The notes beneath the pieces were generated by a model. The model did not search any database. It had not been told where the DNA came from and worked only from the letters and a program-made list of their open reading frames with translations. A DNA stretch of 64,000 nt from Pseudomonadota bacterium (GTDB lineage Bacteria > Pseudomonadota > Alphaproteobacteria > Rhodobacterales > Rhodobacteraceae), in assembly GCA_020161615.1 (NCBI GenBank), contig JAIUPD010000001.1:186001-250000 (forward strand), read 5' to 3'. How positions within the stretch are numbered: position 1 is the first letter of the stretch; every line of letters starts with the position of its first letter. Positions 16,923-25,978 of the stretch are shown here, one piece after another. The position numbers and the translations under genes were made by a program.

Positions 16923-18134
16923 GTGCTTTACGCAGCTTATCAGGGAGCTGATGATTTCTTCGCCCCTTTGAGAACTTGGGCTCAGCTGGGACTGGCGCTG
17001 ACGCCCCGGCTGCAAAGCCCTTTCGCCGAGGTGATGCGGCAGGCTGCGGCGGGGCTGGAGATGGTCTCGCGCTACCGGCTGACGCATGAACGGCCGGCCT
17101 GGGGCATCGGCTCGGTCCGGGTCGGCAACCGCGACGTGCCGGTGACCGAGGAGGTGGCGCTGGACCTGCCCTTCGGCCAACTCCTGCATTTCAAGCGCGA
17201 CCTCGACACGCCGCAGCCGAAGGTCCTGCTGACCGCGCCCCTGTCGGGGCATTTCGCTACGCTGCTGGCGGGGACTGTGCAGGTGCTGCTGCGCGACCAC
17301 GATGTCTATGTCACCGACTGGAAGAACGCCCGCGACGTGCCGCGCTCGGCCGGGGATTTCGGGGTCGAGGATTACATCGCCTATGTCATCCGCTTTCTGG
17401 AAGAACTGGGTCCTGGCAGCCATGTCGTCGCCGTCTGCCAGCCCTGTGTGCAGACGCTGGCCGCCGTCGCCGTCATGTCGGCCGACCGGAATCCGGCCAC
17501 GCCGCTGAGCATGACCCTGATGGCCGGGCCAGTCGATGTGCGCGAAAGCCCGACGGCGGTGAACGAGCTGGCGATGGAAAAGCCGCTGTCGTGGTTCGAG
17601 AAGAACGTCATCGCCACCGTGCCCGGGCGCTTTGCCGGGGGCGGGCGCAAGGTCTATCCGGGCTTCGTGCAGCTGACCGCCTTCATGACGATGAACATGG
17701 AGCGTCACCTGGCCACCCACCGCAAGCTCTACGATCACCTTGCGGCGGGCCAGCACGAGGAAGCGCGCAAGATCAAGGAATTCTACGACGAGTATTTCGC
17801 GGTTCTGGACCTGACCGAGGAATTCTACCTCGAGACCATCGACCGCGTGTTCCAGCGCGCCGAACTGGCCACGGGCGGTTTCACCTATCGTGGCAAGCCG
17901 GTCGATCCGGGGGCGATTCGCAACACCCTGCTCCTGACGGTCGAGGGCGGGCGGGACGACATCTGCGGCCTGGGCCAGACCAGCGCCGCGCATGACCTCT
18001 GCTCCTCGCTTCGGCCGCATCTGAAGCGCCATCACCTGCAGGCCAATGTCGGCCATTATGGCGTTTTCGCCGGGCGCCGCTGGGAAAACGAGATTTACCC
18101 GGTGGTGCGCAACGCCATCCTCGCCATGCATTGA
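16923..18134 (+). CDS. phaZ: Intracellular polyhydroxyalkanoate depolymerase, GTG start
   Basis: 403 residues if read from GTG 16923, preceded by AGGAGGG with a 9-nt gap. The homologous N-terminus LYAAYQ begins right there, so earlier Met starts are unlikely. The alpha/beta-hydrolase core has VCQPCVQ (171-177), where Cys172 takes the place of the usual Ser nucleophile, as in Cupriavidus-type intracellular PhaZ. The C-terminal HYGVFAGRRW carries the catalytic His. It mobilises PHB granules in the cytoplasm. It is a single gene, upstream of the MarR-controlled locus. Confidence 0.92.
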   Translation: MLYAAYQGADDFFAPLRTWAQLGLALTPRLQSPFAEVMRQAAAGLEMVSRYRLTHERPAWGIGSVRVGNRDVPVTEEVALDLPFGQLLHFKRDLDTPQPKVLLTAPLSGHFATLLAGTVQVLLRDHDVYVTDWKNARDVPRSAGDFGVEDYIAYVIRFLEELGPGSHVVAVCQPCVQTLAAVAVMSADRNPATPLSMTLMAGPVDVRESPTAVNELAMEKPLSWFEKNVIATVPGRFAGGGRKVYPGFVQLTAFMTMNMERHLATHRKLYDHLAAGQHEEARKIKEFYDEYFAVLDLTEEFYLETIDRVFQRAELATGGFTYRGKPVDPGAIRNTLLLTVEGGRDDICGLGQTSAAHDLCSSLRPHLKRHHLQANVGHYGVFAGRRWENEIYPVVRNAILAMH

Positions 18135-18173
18135 CGCCCGCCGCTCCGGAGGGGAGGGCCGTGACGCAGGATA

Positions 18174-18193
18174 TGAGTTGACATAACAACTCA
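18174..18193. promoter_or_regulatory. Predicted MarR operator, site 1 (O-demethylase arm)
   Basis: Perfect palindromic arms TGAGTTG-ACATAA-CAACTCA; core GTTGACATAACAAC at 18177-18190. The same core pattern recurs 36 bp downstream and before livK. It lies about 130 bp upstream of the O-demethylase start. Confidence 0.65.
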
Positions 18194-18212
18194 CCTGCGG
18201 CACAACGGGCGT

Positions 18213-18226
18213 GTTGACATGACAAC
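18213..18226. promoter_or_regulatory. Predicted MarR operator, site 2 (O-demethylase arm)
   Basis: GTTGACATGACAAC, one base different from the core of site 1. The centre-to-centre spacing of 36 bp suggests two dimers on nearby faces of the helix. The TTGACA inside could double as a -35 element, although no convincing -10 is seen. Confidence 0.62.
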
Positions 18227-18314
18227 CGATTGTCCGTCCAATCCCGCCGAGGAGGAGGCCCGAAATCCCGGGCCAGCGGGGCTGGTCGACACCGGACCCG
18301 GAGGAGGAGTCCCG

Positions 18315-19769
18315 ATGAGCCGTCCCGACACGCCGAAATCCCTGGCCGACCTGATCGCCCAGGTGCCCAGCATCACCGATCACCTGTTCCAGAACGCCCC
18401 CAAGAACGCGCTGACCATCTACACGCAGATGATGCCGGGCGACGGGGTGCGGCCCGAGTTCACCACTTGGCGCGACGAGCAATGGGCCTGGCGCAACACC
18501 ATCGCCGTGCATGACCAGAGCTATCACATGTGCTCGACCCATGTGCGCGGCCCCGATGCGCTGGCCTTCACGCAATATCTGTCGGTCAACACCTTCAAGA
18601 ACTTCGAAGTGGGCGCGGCGAAGCAGCTCGTCTGCTGTTCGCCCGAGGGCTATCTGATCGGCGACGCGATCCTCTACCGCATGGCCGAGGACGATTACAT
18701 GGTGGTGGGCAATCCGGCGACGACCGAATGGGTCGAATACAACGCCCAGGCGTTGGATTTCGACGTCACCACCGAATCCGACATGATGTGGACCTTGAAC
18801 AAGGCCAAGCGGCGCGAGTTCTACCGCTTCCAGGTCGAGGGGCCGAAGGCCTGGGACCTGCTGGAGGAGCTGAACGGCGGCCCGCTGCCCGAGATCAAGT
18901 TCTTCAAATCGGCCGAGATCGGGCTGGGCAAGTTCCGCGCCCGGGGAATGCGGCATTCGATGGGCGGCATGCCGGGCCTCGAAATCTCCGGCCCCTGGGA
19001 CGATTACCGCGAGGTGAAGCGCCTGATCCAGAAGGCGGGCCAGAAATACGGCCTCAGGATGGTCGGCTCCATCGCCTATTTCACCACGGTCATCGAATCC
19101 GGCTGGTGGGCGGTCCCGGTCTCGGGCGTCTACACGGGGCAGGGGACCGAGGGCTACCGGCAATGGTGCTCGGCCCAGAACGCGGCGATGCGCATGTCGC
19201 TGGGCGGCAGCTTCTACAGCCCGAACATCGCCGATTATTACCTCACTCCCTATGACGTGAACTATGGCCATATCGTCAAGTTCGACCACGATTACATCGG
19301 CCGCGCCGCGCTGGAGGCGATCAAGGACCAGAACCACCGCAAGAAGGTGACGCTGGTCTGGAACGCGGACGACGTGCTCTCGGTCATGGCCGCGGGGCTG
19401 GAGGCGGGCGAGGCCGCCGACAAGCCGCTGCCGATCACGCTGCCCTTGGCGGCCGCCGCGCGGATGCATTACGACCGGGTGACCGACACCCAGGGCAACA
19501 CCATCGGGCTGGCGACCTATCCGGGCTACACGGCCAATGAACGGGCGATGATGTCGCTTGCCTCTGTCGATGCCGAATTTGCCGAGCCGGGGACGGAAGT
19601 GGTGCTTCTGTGGGGCGAGGATGGTGGCGGCAGCCGCAGCGCCGGCAACATCGAGCCGCATAAACAGGTCAAGATCCGCGCCACCGTCGCGCCCAGCCCG
19701 ATCAGCCGCGCGGCGCAGAGCTACCGCAGCGAGATCGGCATCAAGCGCGGCTCGCTGTCGGACGTGTGA
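18315..19769 (+). CDS. LigM-like aromatic O-demethylase / aminomethyltransferase (GcvT) family
   Basis: 484 residues from ATG 18315 with a GGAGGAGGA ribosome site. It is a GcvT-fold protein whose length matches tetrahydrofolate-dependent vanillate/3-O-methylgallate O-demethylases (LigM, DesA type). Landmarks are AVHDQSYHMCSTHVRGPDA near residue 60-78, FYRFQVEGPKAWDLLEEL, GMRHSMGGMPGLEISGPWDDY, and the C-terminal ATYPGYTANERAMMSLA. The family moves a methyl group from a substrate to THF in the cytoplasm; DMSP demethylase is a more distant relative. Downstream CoA ligase and thioesterase genes make an aromatic acid ether the likely substrate (inference). An upstream in-frame extension is not used. 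Confidence 0.78.
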   Translation: MSRPDTPKSLADLIAQVPSITDHLFQNAPKNALTIYTQMMPGDGVRPEFTTWRDEQWAWRNTIAVHDQSYHMCSTHVRGPDALAFTQYLSVNTFKNFEVGAAKQLVCCSPEGYLIGDAILYRMAEDDYMVVGNPATTEWVEYNAQALDFDVTTESDMMWTLNKAKRREFYRFQVEGPKAWDLLEELNGGPLPEIKFFKSAEIGLGKFRARGMRHSMGGMPGLEISGPWDDYREVKRLIQKAGQKYGLRMVGSIAYFTTVIESGWWAVPVSGVYTGQGTEGYRQWCSAQNAAMRMSLGGSFYSPNIADYYLTPYDVNYGHIVKFDHDYIGRAALEAIKDQNHRKKVTLVWNADDVLSVMAAGLEAGEAADKPLPITLPLAAAARMHYDRVTDTQGNTIGLATYPGYTANERAMMSLASVDAEFAEPGTEVVLLWGEDGGGSRSAGNIEPHKQVKIRATVAPSPISRAAQSYRSEIGIKRGSLSDV

Positions 19770-19824
19770 GACGGCTTCCTGCCCGCGGAGGAGGCGGGCA
19801 GGGAACTTTCGGGGAGGGAGAGAG

Positions 19825-21246
19825 ATGACGCATCCGTCAAGCCGTGCCGCCGGGACCCGCCAAGCGTGGAAAGCGGTGCTGGACAAATACTACGAGGACC
19901 GCAGCGCGCCCCTGTCGGCGCACTACTGGTCCGAAAAGGACACCTGGTCGCGCGACCAGATCCGCGCCGTGCAGGACGAGAAACTGGCCGCCGTCGCGCC
20001 GTTTCTCTATGAAAACAGCGATTTCTACCGGCGCCGCTTCGACAGCCTCGGCGTCGCGCCCAGCGACATCCGCGACGTGGACAGCCTGATCGCCAACTGG
20101 CCCGTCATCACCAAGCAGGAGATGATGGAGGACGCGCTGGCCCATCCGCCCTATGGCACCTATTCGACCTGCGGGGCGGAGGAATGGGCCGACCGGGGCT
20201 GGATGCATTTCTCCTCCTCGGGCTCGACCGGGGTGCCCCGCGTCTTCCGCTACACCCACTTCGACCGCCGCTTCTGGGAACAGGCCAACGCGCGGGCGCT
20301 CTATTCCGGCGGGCTCAGGAAGGGCGACACCGCCTTCCCGATGGTCGGGTTCGGCCCGCATGTCTTTGCCTGGGGCGTGCAATACACGCTGGCCAAGATG
20401 GAATTGCCGGTGATTCCCGGCGGCGGCATGGACGGCAAGGCCCGCGCCCATCACATCGAGCGGTTCAAGCCTACCGTGCTGGTCTGCACGCCCTCCTATG
20501 CGCTCTATCTGGGCCGGGTGATGCAGGACATGGGGATGGATCCCGCCAAATCCTCGGTCAAATGGCTGGTGACGGGGGGCGAGCCCTTCTCGGGCGTCGA
20601 GGGGACGCTGGAGCGGTTGCAGGACCTCTGGGGCGCGAAATCGCTGGAATTCTACGGCTGCACCGAGGTTTCGCCGCATTGCGGCGGCTATTCCTGCCCG
20701 GAGTATCAGGAGGGGGACGAGAATTTCATCCACCTGATGGAGGATATCCAGGTCTGGGAAACCGTCGATCCCGAGACGCTGGCTCCGGTCGCCGAGGGGG
20801 CGCGGGGCCTCACCGTCTGCACCAACCTCAACAGCGAAAGCTCGGCACAGCTTCGCTTCCTGGTTGGCGATTACACGCGCCTCTCCACCGAGCCCTGCGC
20901 CTGCGGGCGCAACCATGTGCGGGCCATGGGCTGCATGACCGGCCGCTCGGACGATCTGATCAACCTGCGCGGCATCAAGTTCTTCCCGGTCCAGATCGAG
21001 GAGGCGGTCCGCGCGGTGAAGGGCACCGGCGACGAGTTCCAGATCAAGCTGGTGACGCAGCCGGACGGGCTGGACGTGATGACCGTCCTTGTGGAACACA
21101 AGGACCCGGCGGCGGGCGAGGCGGTGGCGCGCGAAATCCGCTCGCGCTGCGAGATCCGCTGCGCGGTCGAGGTGCTGGCGCCCGATACCCTGCCCAAGAC
21201 CGAGATGAAAGCCAAGCGCGTGAACGACCAGAGGAACAAGGGCTGA
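19825..21246 (+). CDS. Phenylacetate/benzoate-CoA ligase family (PaaK-like) AMP-forming ligase
   Basis: 473 residues. The P-loop-like motif SSSGSTGVPR is at 130-139, and YGCTEVSPHCGG and the PaaK-type Cys motif CACGRNH are also present. The C-terminal LPKTEMKAKR (456-465) carries the flexible-domain lysines. Such enzymes activate aryl or arylacetic acids to CoA thioesters using ATP. It lies 55 nt after the O-demethylase gene, with a GGGGAGGGAG ribosome site. The product of demethylation is a plausible substrate. Exact specificity is unknown, and no paa or box ring-opening genes are nearby. Confidence 0.83.
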   Translation: MTHPSSRAAGTRQAWKAVLDKYYEDRSAPLSAHYWSEKDTWSRDQIRAVQDEKLAAVAPFLYENSDFYRRRFDSLGVAPSDIRDVDSLIANWPVITKQEMMEDALAHPPYGTYSTCGAEEWADRGWMHFSSSGSTGVPRVFRYTHFDRRFWEQANARALYSGGLRKGDTAFPMVGFGPHVFAWGVQYTLAKMELPVIPGGGMDGKARAHHIERFKPTVLVCTPSYALYLGRVMQDMGMDPAKSSVKWLVTGGEPFSGVEGTLERLQDLWGAKSLEFYGCTEVSPHCGGYSCPEYQEGDENFIHLMEDIQVWETVDPETLAPVAEGARGLTVCTNLNSESSAQLRFLVGDYTRLSTEPCACGRNHVRAMGCMTGRSDDLINLRGIKFFPVQIEEAVRAVKGTGDEFQIKLVTQPDGLDVMTVLVEHKDPAAGEAVAREIRSRCEIRCAVEVLAPDTLPKTEMKAKRVNDQRNKG

Positions 21247-21659
21247 TGCTGTCCAACACCTTGAAACGCCGGGTCGAGTGGGGCGATTGCGACCCGGCTG
21301 GCATCGTCTTCAACCCGCAATTCTTTCGCTGGTTCGACCATGGCACCACCATGCTCTACGAAGCCGCCGGCTGGCCCAAACAGGAGATGCTGGCGCGTTT
21401 CGGCGGCGCGGGCTGCCCGCTGGTCGACACCCGCGCCATCTTCAAATCCCCCTGCCGCTATGGCGACGATGTTGAGATCACCACCGAAATCGCCGAGGTG
21501 AAGGACCGGAGTTTCGACATCCGCCACAGCCTCACGCTGAACGGCAGGCTCTGCGTCGAAGGGTTCGAAACCCGCGTCTGGACCGTCAAGGATTCCGAGC
21601 GCGGCCTCAAATCCGCGCCGATCCCGCCCGAACTGGCAGCGCGGTTCCGGGGCGAGTGA
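21246..21659 (+). CDS. 4-hydroxybenzoyl-CoA thioesterase family acyl-CoA thioesterase
   Basis: 137-residue hotdog-fold protein. WGDCDPAGIVF at 12-22 contains the catalytic-type Asp16 of the Pseudomonas 4-hydroxybenzoyl-CoA thioesterase group. The ATG overlaps the ligase stop (TGATG), so the two are translationally coupled. Ligase plus thioesterase in one operon suggests either a CoA-ester intermediate that must be released after a modification step, or recycling of CoA from dead-end aryl-CoA esters. Confidence 0.85.
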   Translation: MLSNTLKRRVEWGDCDPAGIVFNPQFFRWFDHGTTMLYEAAGWPKQEMLARFGGAGCPLVDTRAIFKSPCRYGDDVEITTEIAEVKDRSFDIRHSLTLNGRLCVEGFETRVWTVKDSERGLKSAPIPPELAARFRGE

Positions 21660-21660
21660 C

Positions 21661-22143
21661 ATGCAGGGGCGCTGCCTTTGTGGCGCGCTGGTCTACGAGG
21701 CCGAGGGCCAGCCCGCGACGGTGACGGTCTGTCACTGCCGCTTCTGCCAGCGGGCAACGGGCGGCGCCTATCTGGTGGATGCCCTCTTCAAACGCGCGCG
21801 GTTCCGGGTGCTGAACGGCTCGCCCCGGGTCTATGACCACCGCTCCGAGGGCAGCGGCCATCTGGTTCATATCCAGTTCTGCGAGGTCTGCGGCACCAAG
21901 CTCTGGCTGGAGTTCCAGCGCTGGCCCGATCTGGTCGGCATCTATGCGGGCACGCTCGACAATCCGAACGGCTTTGACCGCAGCCCGGCCCGGACGCATT
22001 ACATCTTCGCCGATCAGGCGGCCGACTGGACGGTGATGCCCGCAGGCGCCCGGGTCTATCCCGGGGACACGACCACGCAGGCGGGCGAACGGGTGGTGCC
22101 CCTGTGCCTGACCGAGCCGCGGGTGAGGGGTCACTCCACGTAG
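21661..22143 (+). CDS. GFA family zinc protein (glutathione-dependent formaldehyde-activating-like)
   Basis: 160 residues with the full GFA cysteine set: C5-L-C7, C24-H-C26-x2-C29 and C74-x2-C77, for structural and catalytic zinc. Family members include Gfa of Paracoccus, linked to S-hydroxymethylglutathione, but many homologues have other or unknown roles. It begins 1 nt after the thioesterase stop. In an O-demethylation operon a C1-handling role is attractive but unproven, since LigM-type enzymes give methyl-THF rather than formaldehyde. It overlaps the convergent MarR gene by 13 nt. Confidence 0.82.
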   Translation: MQGRCLCGALVYEAEGQPATVTVCHCRFCQRATGGAYLVDALFKRARFRVLNGSPRVYDHRSEGSGHLVHIQFCEVCGTKLWLEFQRWPDLVGIYAGTLDNPNGFDRSPARTHYIFADQAADWTVMPAGARVYPGDTTTQAGERVVPLCLTEPRVRGHST

Positions 22144-22643
22144 CGCAGATTGCCCTTCATCACCCGCATCACCCGCAGGAAGGCTTCCAGATCCTCGGGC
22201 TCGACCCCCTGGATCAGCGCGCGTTCGCGCTCCAGCGCGATGGCCAGGATCTCGTCATGCAGCGCATAGCCCTTGTCGTTCAGCGCATAGGTCTTGCGCC
22301 GTGCGTCCTGCTCTGACGCCTCGTGATCCAGAAACCCGGTCTCGACCAGCTTGACCAGCGAGCGGCTGGTCGCGCCCTTGTCCAGCTGCACCACGGCGCA
22401 GATGCGCGACGCGGGGATCCAGGGTTCGATGGCCAGCATCGAGATCACCCGCCAATCGACGATGCCGATCCCGAAGCGGTCCAGATAGATCTGCGAGGCA
22501 CCGCGCGACATCGCATTGCTGACCGAGGACAGGAAATAGGGGACATAGGTGTCGATATCGACGATGGCCCGACCGTCCCGCAGTTTCGTCGGGCGCGAGA
22601 GTCGCGCATCGGGGCACAGGCGGGCCGGGTCTTTGTCGGTCAC
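22131..22643 (-). CDS. MarR family transcriptional regulator of the aromatic locus
   Basis: 170 residues. A winged helix-turn-helix lies around 75-125 (ASRICAVVQLDKGATSRSLVKLVE, then the wing with SEQDARRKTYALNDKG). It is the last gene of the liv operon, 15 nt after livF, and faces the GFA gene. Family members such as BadR, CouR and HcaR sense aryl-CoA or aryl acids. The three matching GTTGACA-W-R-ACAAC palindromes before the two arms are its likely operators, giving autoregulation through the livK promoter. Confidence 0.85.
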   Translation of the reverse strand: MTDKDPARLCPDARLSRPTKLRDGRAIVDIDTYVPYFLSSVSNAMSRGASQIYLDRFGIGIVDWRVISMLAIEPWIPASRICAVVQLDKGATSRSLVKLVETGFLDHEASEQDARRKTYALNDKGYALHDEILAIALERERALIQGVEPEDLEAFLRVMRVMKGNLRYVE

Positions 22644-22658
22644 GTCATATCCAGAGGC

Positions 22659-23378
22659 TCAGGGTGGCGGGGCGGCTAGGCCCACGCCTACATGGCGCTC
22701 AAGGATCGAAGGGTCAAGCCGCAAGGCTTCGGCCGGGCCCGCATGGACGATGGACCCGGCGTCGAGGATGACGACCTGCTCGGCAAAGCGCAGCGCAAGG
22801 TCGGTGTGCTGCTCGACCAGAAGGATCGTGTGGCGACCGTCGGCTGCCAGCGCCTCGAAGGTTTCCATCAGCATGTCGCAGATCACGGGTGCCAGCCCTT
22901 CCAGCGGCTCGTCCAGCATCAAGAGGTCCGGCCTGCCCATCAGCGTGCGGGCGATCGACAGCATCTGCTGCTCGCCGCCAGACAGCTGCCCGCCGCCGTT
23001 GCGACGGCGTTCCTTGAGCCGGGGGAAGAGGGCATAGGCCTCGTCCAGGCTGGCGTCGCCGCGCATGCCGGCGATCAGGTTCTCCTCGACGCTGAGCGAG
23101 GGGAAGATATCGCGCGTCTGCGGCACGAGGCCCAGACCCAGCGCCGAACGGCGGTGCGGCGGCAGGCTTTTCAGATCCTGCCCCTTGTAGCGGATCGTTC
23201 CGCCATGCTGCCGCGTCAGCCCCATGATCGAGGCCAGCAGCGTCGTCTTGCCCACGCCATTGCGGCCGATCACCGCCAGCCGCTGCCCCTTGGGCACCGA
23301 CAGGCTGATCCCCTGCAACACCGTCGTGTCGCCATAGCCTGCGACCAGCCCTTGCAGTTCCAGCACCGCCTCACCCAT
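22659..23378 (-). CDS. livF: Branched-chain-type ABC importer ATPase LivF-like
   Basis: 239 residues with Walker A GRNGVGKTT, signature LSGGEQQM and Walker B LLMLDEPLEGL. It is one of the two ATPases of a Liv/HAAT-family importer. It overlaps livG by 8 nt and precedes the MarR gene. Liv-type importers with aromatic-locus neighbours often carry benzoate-like or phenylpropanoid acids rather than leucine, so the symbol marks family only. Confidence 0.92.
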   Translation of the reverse strand: MGEAVLELQGLVAGYGDTTVLQGISLSVPKGQRLAVIGRNGVGKTTLLASIMGLTRQHGGTIRYKGQDLKSLPPHRRSALGLGLVPQTRDIFPSLSVEENLIAGMRGDASLDEAYALFPRLKERRRNGGGQLSGGEQQMLSIARTLMGRPDLLMLDEPLEGLAPVICDMLMETFEALAADGRHTILLVEQHTDLALRFAEQVVILDAGSIVHAGPAEALRLDPSILERHVGVGLAAPPP

Positions 23379-24117
23379 GGTGCGCCCCCAGATAGAGGTC
23401 TCGCACCCGCTTGTCGGCGGCGATCTCGGCCGGGGTGCCCTGGGTCAGGATTGCGCCCTGCACCAGAACGATAATGGACCGGGCGACCTTGAAGACCAGT
23501 TTCATGTCATGCTCGATGATGAGGACCGCGAGGTCTTTGGGCAGCGCCTCGATGGCATCGGTGATGAGGGGGCTGTCGGAGGAGGGCACGCCCGCGGCGG
23601 GCTCATCCAGGATCAGGACGCGCGGTTTCAGCGCCAGCGTCATCGCCATCTCGACCAGCCTCTGCTGACCATAGGCGAGGTCCGAGACCGGCTTGTCGGC
23701 AAGCGGCCCCAGCCGGAAGGCGGCGAGTTGCGCGTCGATCTCGGCTTCGACCCGTGGGTCGCGGTCGGCGCGGTGCCAGAACCTCAGCGCCCGGCCCTCG
23801 CGTTCCAGCAGCGCGAGGCGGATGTTCTCGCGAACCGAAAGCTGGCGGAAGAGGGTGGTGATCTGAAAGGTCTTGGCGATTCCCGCCTTGACCCTCTGCG
23901 CCTCGCCCAGCCGCCTGATGTCCTGCGCGTCCAGCGTGATTTCCCCGGACGAGGGTTTCAGGATTCCGGTGATCAGGTTGGAAAACGTGGTCTTTCCCGC
24001 GCCGTTCGGCCCGATCAGCGCCGTCCGGTCACCCGGTTCCAGCGACAGATTGATGTCACGGGCCACGACCAGCCCGCCGAAGGCCTTGTTCAAGCCCTTG
24101 ACCTGCAAGCCTTTCAT
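23371..24117 (-). CDS. livG: Branched-chain-type ABC importer ATPase LivG-like
   Basis: 248 residues with Walker A GPNGAGKTT, a degenerate signature DLAYGQQRLVEMAM (normal for LivG) and Walker B VLILDEPAAGV. After Walker B the usual Asn-Pro-x-Glu stretch is replaced by PSSDSP, a small deviation. It is translationally coupled to livM (4-nt overlap) and livF. Confidence 0.92.
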   Translation of the reverse strand: MKGLQVKGLNKAFGGLVVARDINLSLEPGDRTALIGPNGAGKTTFSNLITGILKPSSGEITLDAQDIRRLGEAQRVKAGIAKTFQITTLFRQLSVRENIRLALLEREGRALRFWHRADRDPRVEAEIDAQLAAFRLGPLADKPVSDLAYGQQRLVEMAMTLALKPRVLILDEPAAGVPSSDSPLITDAIEALPKDLAVLIIEHDMKLVFKVARSIIVLVQGAILTQGTPAEIAADKRVRDLYLGAHHG

Positions 24118-25064
24118 CGCGCACCTCCGATCAGCCGTTGCAGGGCTGGCGGCAGCGACAGCAGGCCCTTGGGCAGGAAGAACACCACCAGCAGCACCAT
24201 CAGCCCGATCAGAAATAGCCAGTTGATCGGATCGACCGAGGCCGCGAGGTGATGGACCACCATGAAGATCAGGACCCCCAGGATGGCCCCGTAAAGCCGC
24301 CCTGTGCCGCCCAGGATCAGCATGATCACCGCCTCGGCCGAGAGCGTGAAGCTGAAGACCTCGAGGCTGATCAGCTGGGTGATCTGCGCGGCCAGCGCGC
24401 CCGCGATCCCGGCAATCGCCCCGCCGATTGTGTAAAGGATCAGCCGCCGCTGATAGACCGGCGCGCCGATGGCCCGCATCCGCGCCGGGCTTTCATGGAT
24501 GCCGCGCGCCATCAGCCCCAGCGGCGAGGCCTTCAGCCCCTTCAGCGCGAAAAGCACGACGAACAGCACCACGACGCAATAGACATAGCCAGTCTGACCG
24601 ATGAAATCGAAGCGCCACTGTCCTAGGATCGGCCCCATGCGGATGCCCCGCATCCCGTCGGCGCCGCCGGTCCAGTCGCGGGCGCGGTTGGCGATCTCGG
24701 CCAGGACCTGCGCCACGGCAATCGACAGCATGATCAGCGTGAGCCCCCCGGCCCGCATCAGCAGAAGGCCCGACAGCAGCGCGATCACCGCCCCTGCTGC
24801 CATGCCCGCGACCAGCCCCAGCAGCGGATCGTTCGAGACATGCACGGCAAAGAGCCCCGCCGCATAGGCCCCGGTCCCGTACATCGCCGCCTGCCCCAGC
24901 GTGACGATTCCGCCAAGGCCGAGGATCAGGTCGATGGACAGCACGAAGATCATCATGATGACGATCCGGGTGAGGAAGGCGAGGTCATAGGGGAAGGCGA
25001 AGAAGGCCCCGACCGCCAGTGCGATCAGCAGCGTGTCGGGGATCAACGAACGCAGCGTCTTCAT
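24114..25064 (-). CDS. livM: Branched-chain-type ABC importer permease LivM-like
   Basis: 316 residues, about eight to ten membrane segments. The conserved DLILGLGGIVTLGQAAMYGTGAYAAGL region is at about 45-70 and MARGIHESPARMRAIG is the cytoplasmic coupling loop. It pairs with LivH as the heterodimeric channel. Overlaps of 4 nt on both sides support a single transcript. Confidence 0.93.
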   Translation of the reverse strand: MKTLRSLIPDTLLIALAVGAFFAFPYDLAFLTRIVIMMIFVLSIDLILGLGGIVTLGQAAMYGTGAYAAGLFAVHVSNDPLLGLVAGMAAGAVIALLSGLLLMRAGGLTLIMLSIAVAQVLAEIANRARDWTGGADGMRGIRMGPILGQWRFDFIGQTGYVYCVVVLFVVLFALKGLKASPLGLMARGIHESPARMRAIGAPVYQRRLILYTIGGAIAGIAGALAAQITQLISLEVFSFTLSAEAVIMLILGGTGRLYGAILGVLIFMVVHHLAASVDPINWLFLIGLMVLLVVFFLPKGLLSLPPALQRLIGGAR

Positions 25065-25924
25065 GCGCGGCCCTTTCCCAAAAGGCCCTGCGGGCGCAGC
25101 GTCAGGATCACCGCCATGGTGACAAAGAAAACGATGGTGCCGTATTCCGGCGCCAGATAGCGCGAGGCGGTGTCGAGCGTGCCGAGGCCCAGCGCCGCGA
25201 CGAAGGAGCCGGTGACCGAGCCCATCCCGCCGACCGCCACCACGACCAGGAACAGCACCATATAGCGCAATGGGTAATAGGCCTCGATGGGCAGAAGCTC
25301 CGCGCCCAGCACGCCCCCCAGCGCCGCCAGCCCCGCACCCAGCATGAAGGTCAGCGCGAAGATGCGGCCGGTGTTGATGCCCAGCGTCGCCGCCGTCGCC
25401 CGGTGATCGACCGCCGCGCGCAGGCGGATGCCGAAACGGGTGCGTTCGATCAGCAGGTAAAGGCCGAGCGTGACCAGAAGCCCCGCCACGATCACGGCGA
25501 TCCGGTGATAGGGCAGGGTGCGGAACCCAAGGTCCAGCGAGCCGCGCAACCCCTCGGGCGTGGGGATCGGCAGCAGGGTCGAGCCGAGGGTGAAATTCAC
25601 CGTGGCGATGATCATGAAGGCGATCCCGATGGTCGCCAGCACCTGCTGCAACTCCCCCATCCGGTAGATTCTGGCGTAGAGCCCGCGCTCCATCGGCAGG
25701 GCGATCAGCATGGTGCCCAGCACCGCCAGGCCGAGCCCGGCCCAGTAATTGATGCCATGGGTCACCAGCGCATGCGCCAGCGCGCCGCCGATCAGGGCAA
25801 AGCCGCCATGGGCGAGGTTGATGACCCGCATCAGCCCCATCGTCACCGACAGGCCGACCGAGATCATGAACAGGATCATCCCGTAGGCGATCCCGTCGAC
25901 GAGGATGGAAAGAAGCGTGGTCAT
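25061..25924 (-). CDS. livH: Branched-chain-type ABC importer permease LivH-like
   Basis: 287 residues with eight or so membrane segments. GLMRVINLAHGGFALIGGALA (about 28-48) and the coupling region RAAVDHRATAATLGINTGRI are typical. It is the second channel subunit, 54 nt downstream of the binding-protein gene and coupled to livM. Confidence 0.93.
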   Translation of the reverse strand: MTTLLSILVDGIAYGMILFMISVGLSVTMGLMRVINLAHGGFALIGGALAHALVTHGINYWAGLGLAVLGTMLIALPMERGLYARIYRMGELQQVLATIGIAFMIIATVNFTLGSTLLPIPTPEGLRGSLDLGFRTLPYHRIAVIVAGLLVTLGLYLLIERTRFGIRLRAAVDHRATAATLGINTGRIFALTFMLGAGLAALGGVLGAELLPIEAYYPLRYMVLFLVVVAVGGMGSVTGSFVAALGLGTLDTASRYLAPEYGTIVFFVTMAVILTLRPQGLLGKGRA

Positions 25925-25978
25925 GGGAAATGCCGGGGTCAGGGACGGGGCCGCCCGGGATGCGGGCGGCCCTTTGGC

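Noticed and set aside
18219-18314. N-terminal extension of the LigM-like protein from ATG 18219
   Set aside because: It has no ribosome site and begins within the second operator. The ATG at 18315 has a strong one and gives the family length.
16905-19886. Open leftward frame of 993 codons
   Set aside because: It is antisense to phaZ and the LigM-like gene, has no domain pattern, and arises from codon bias.
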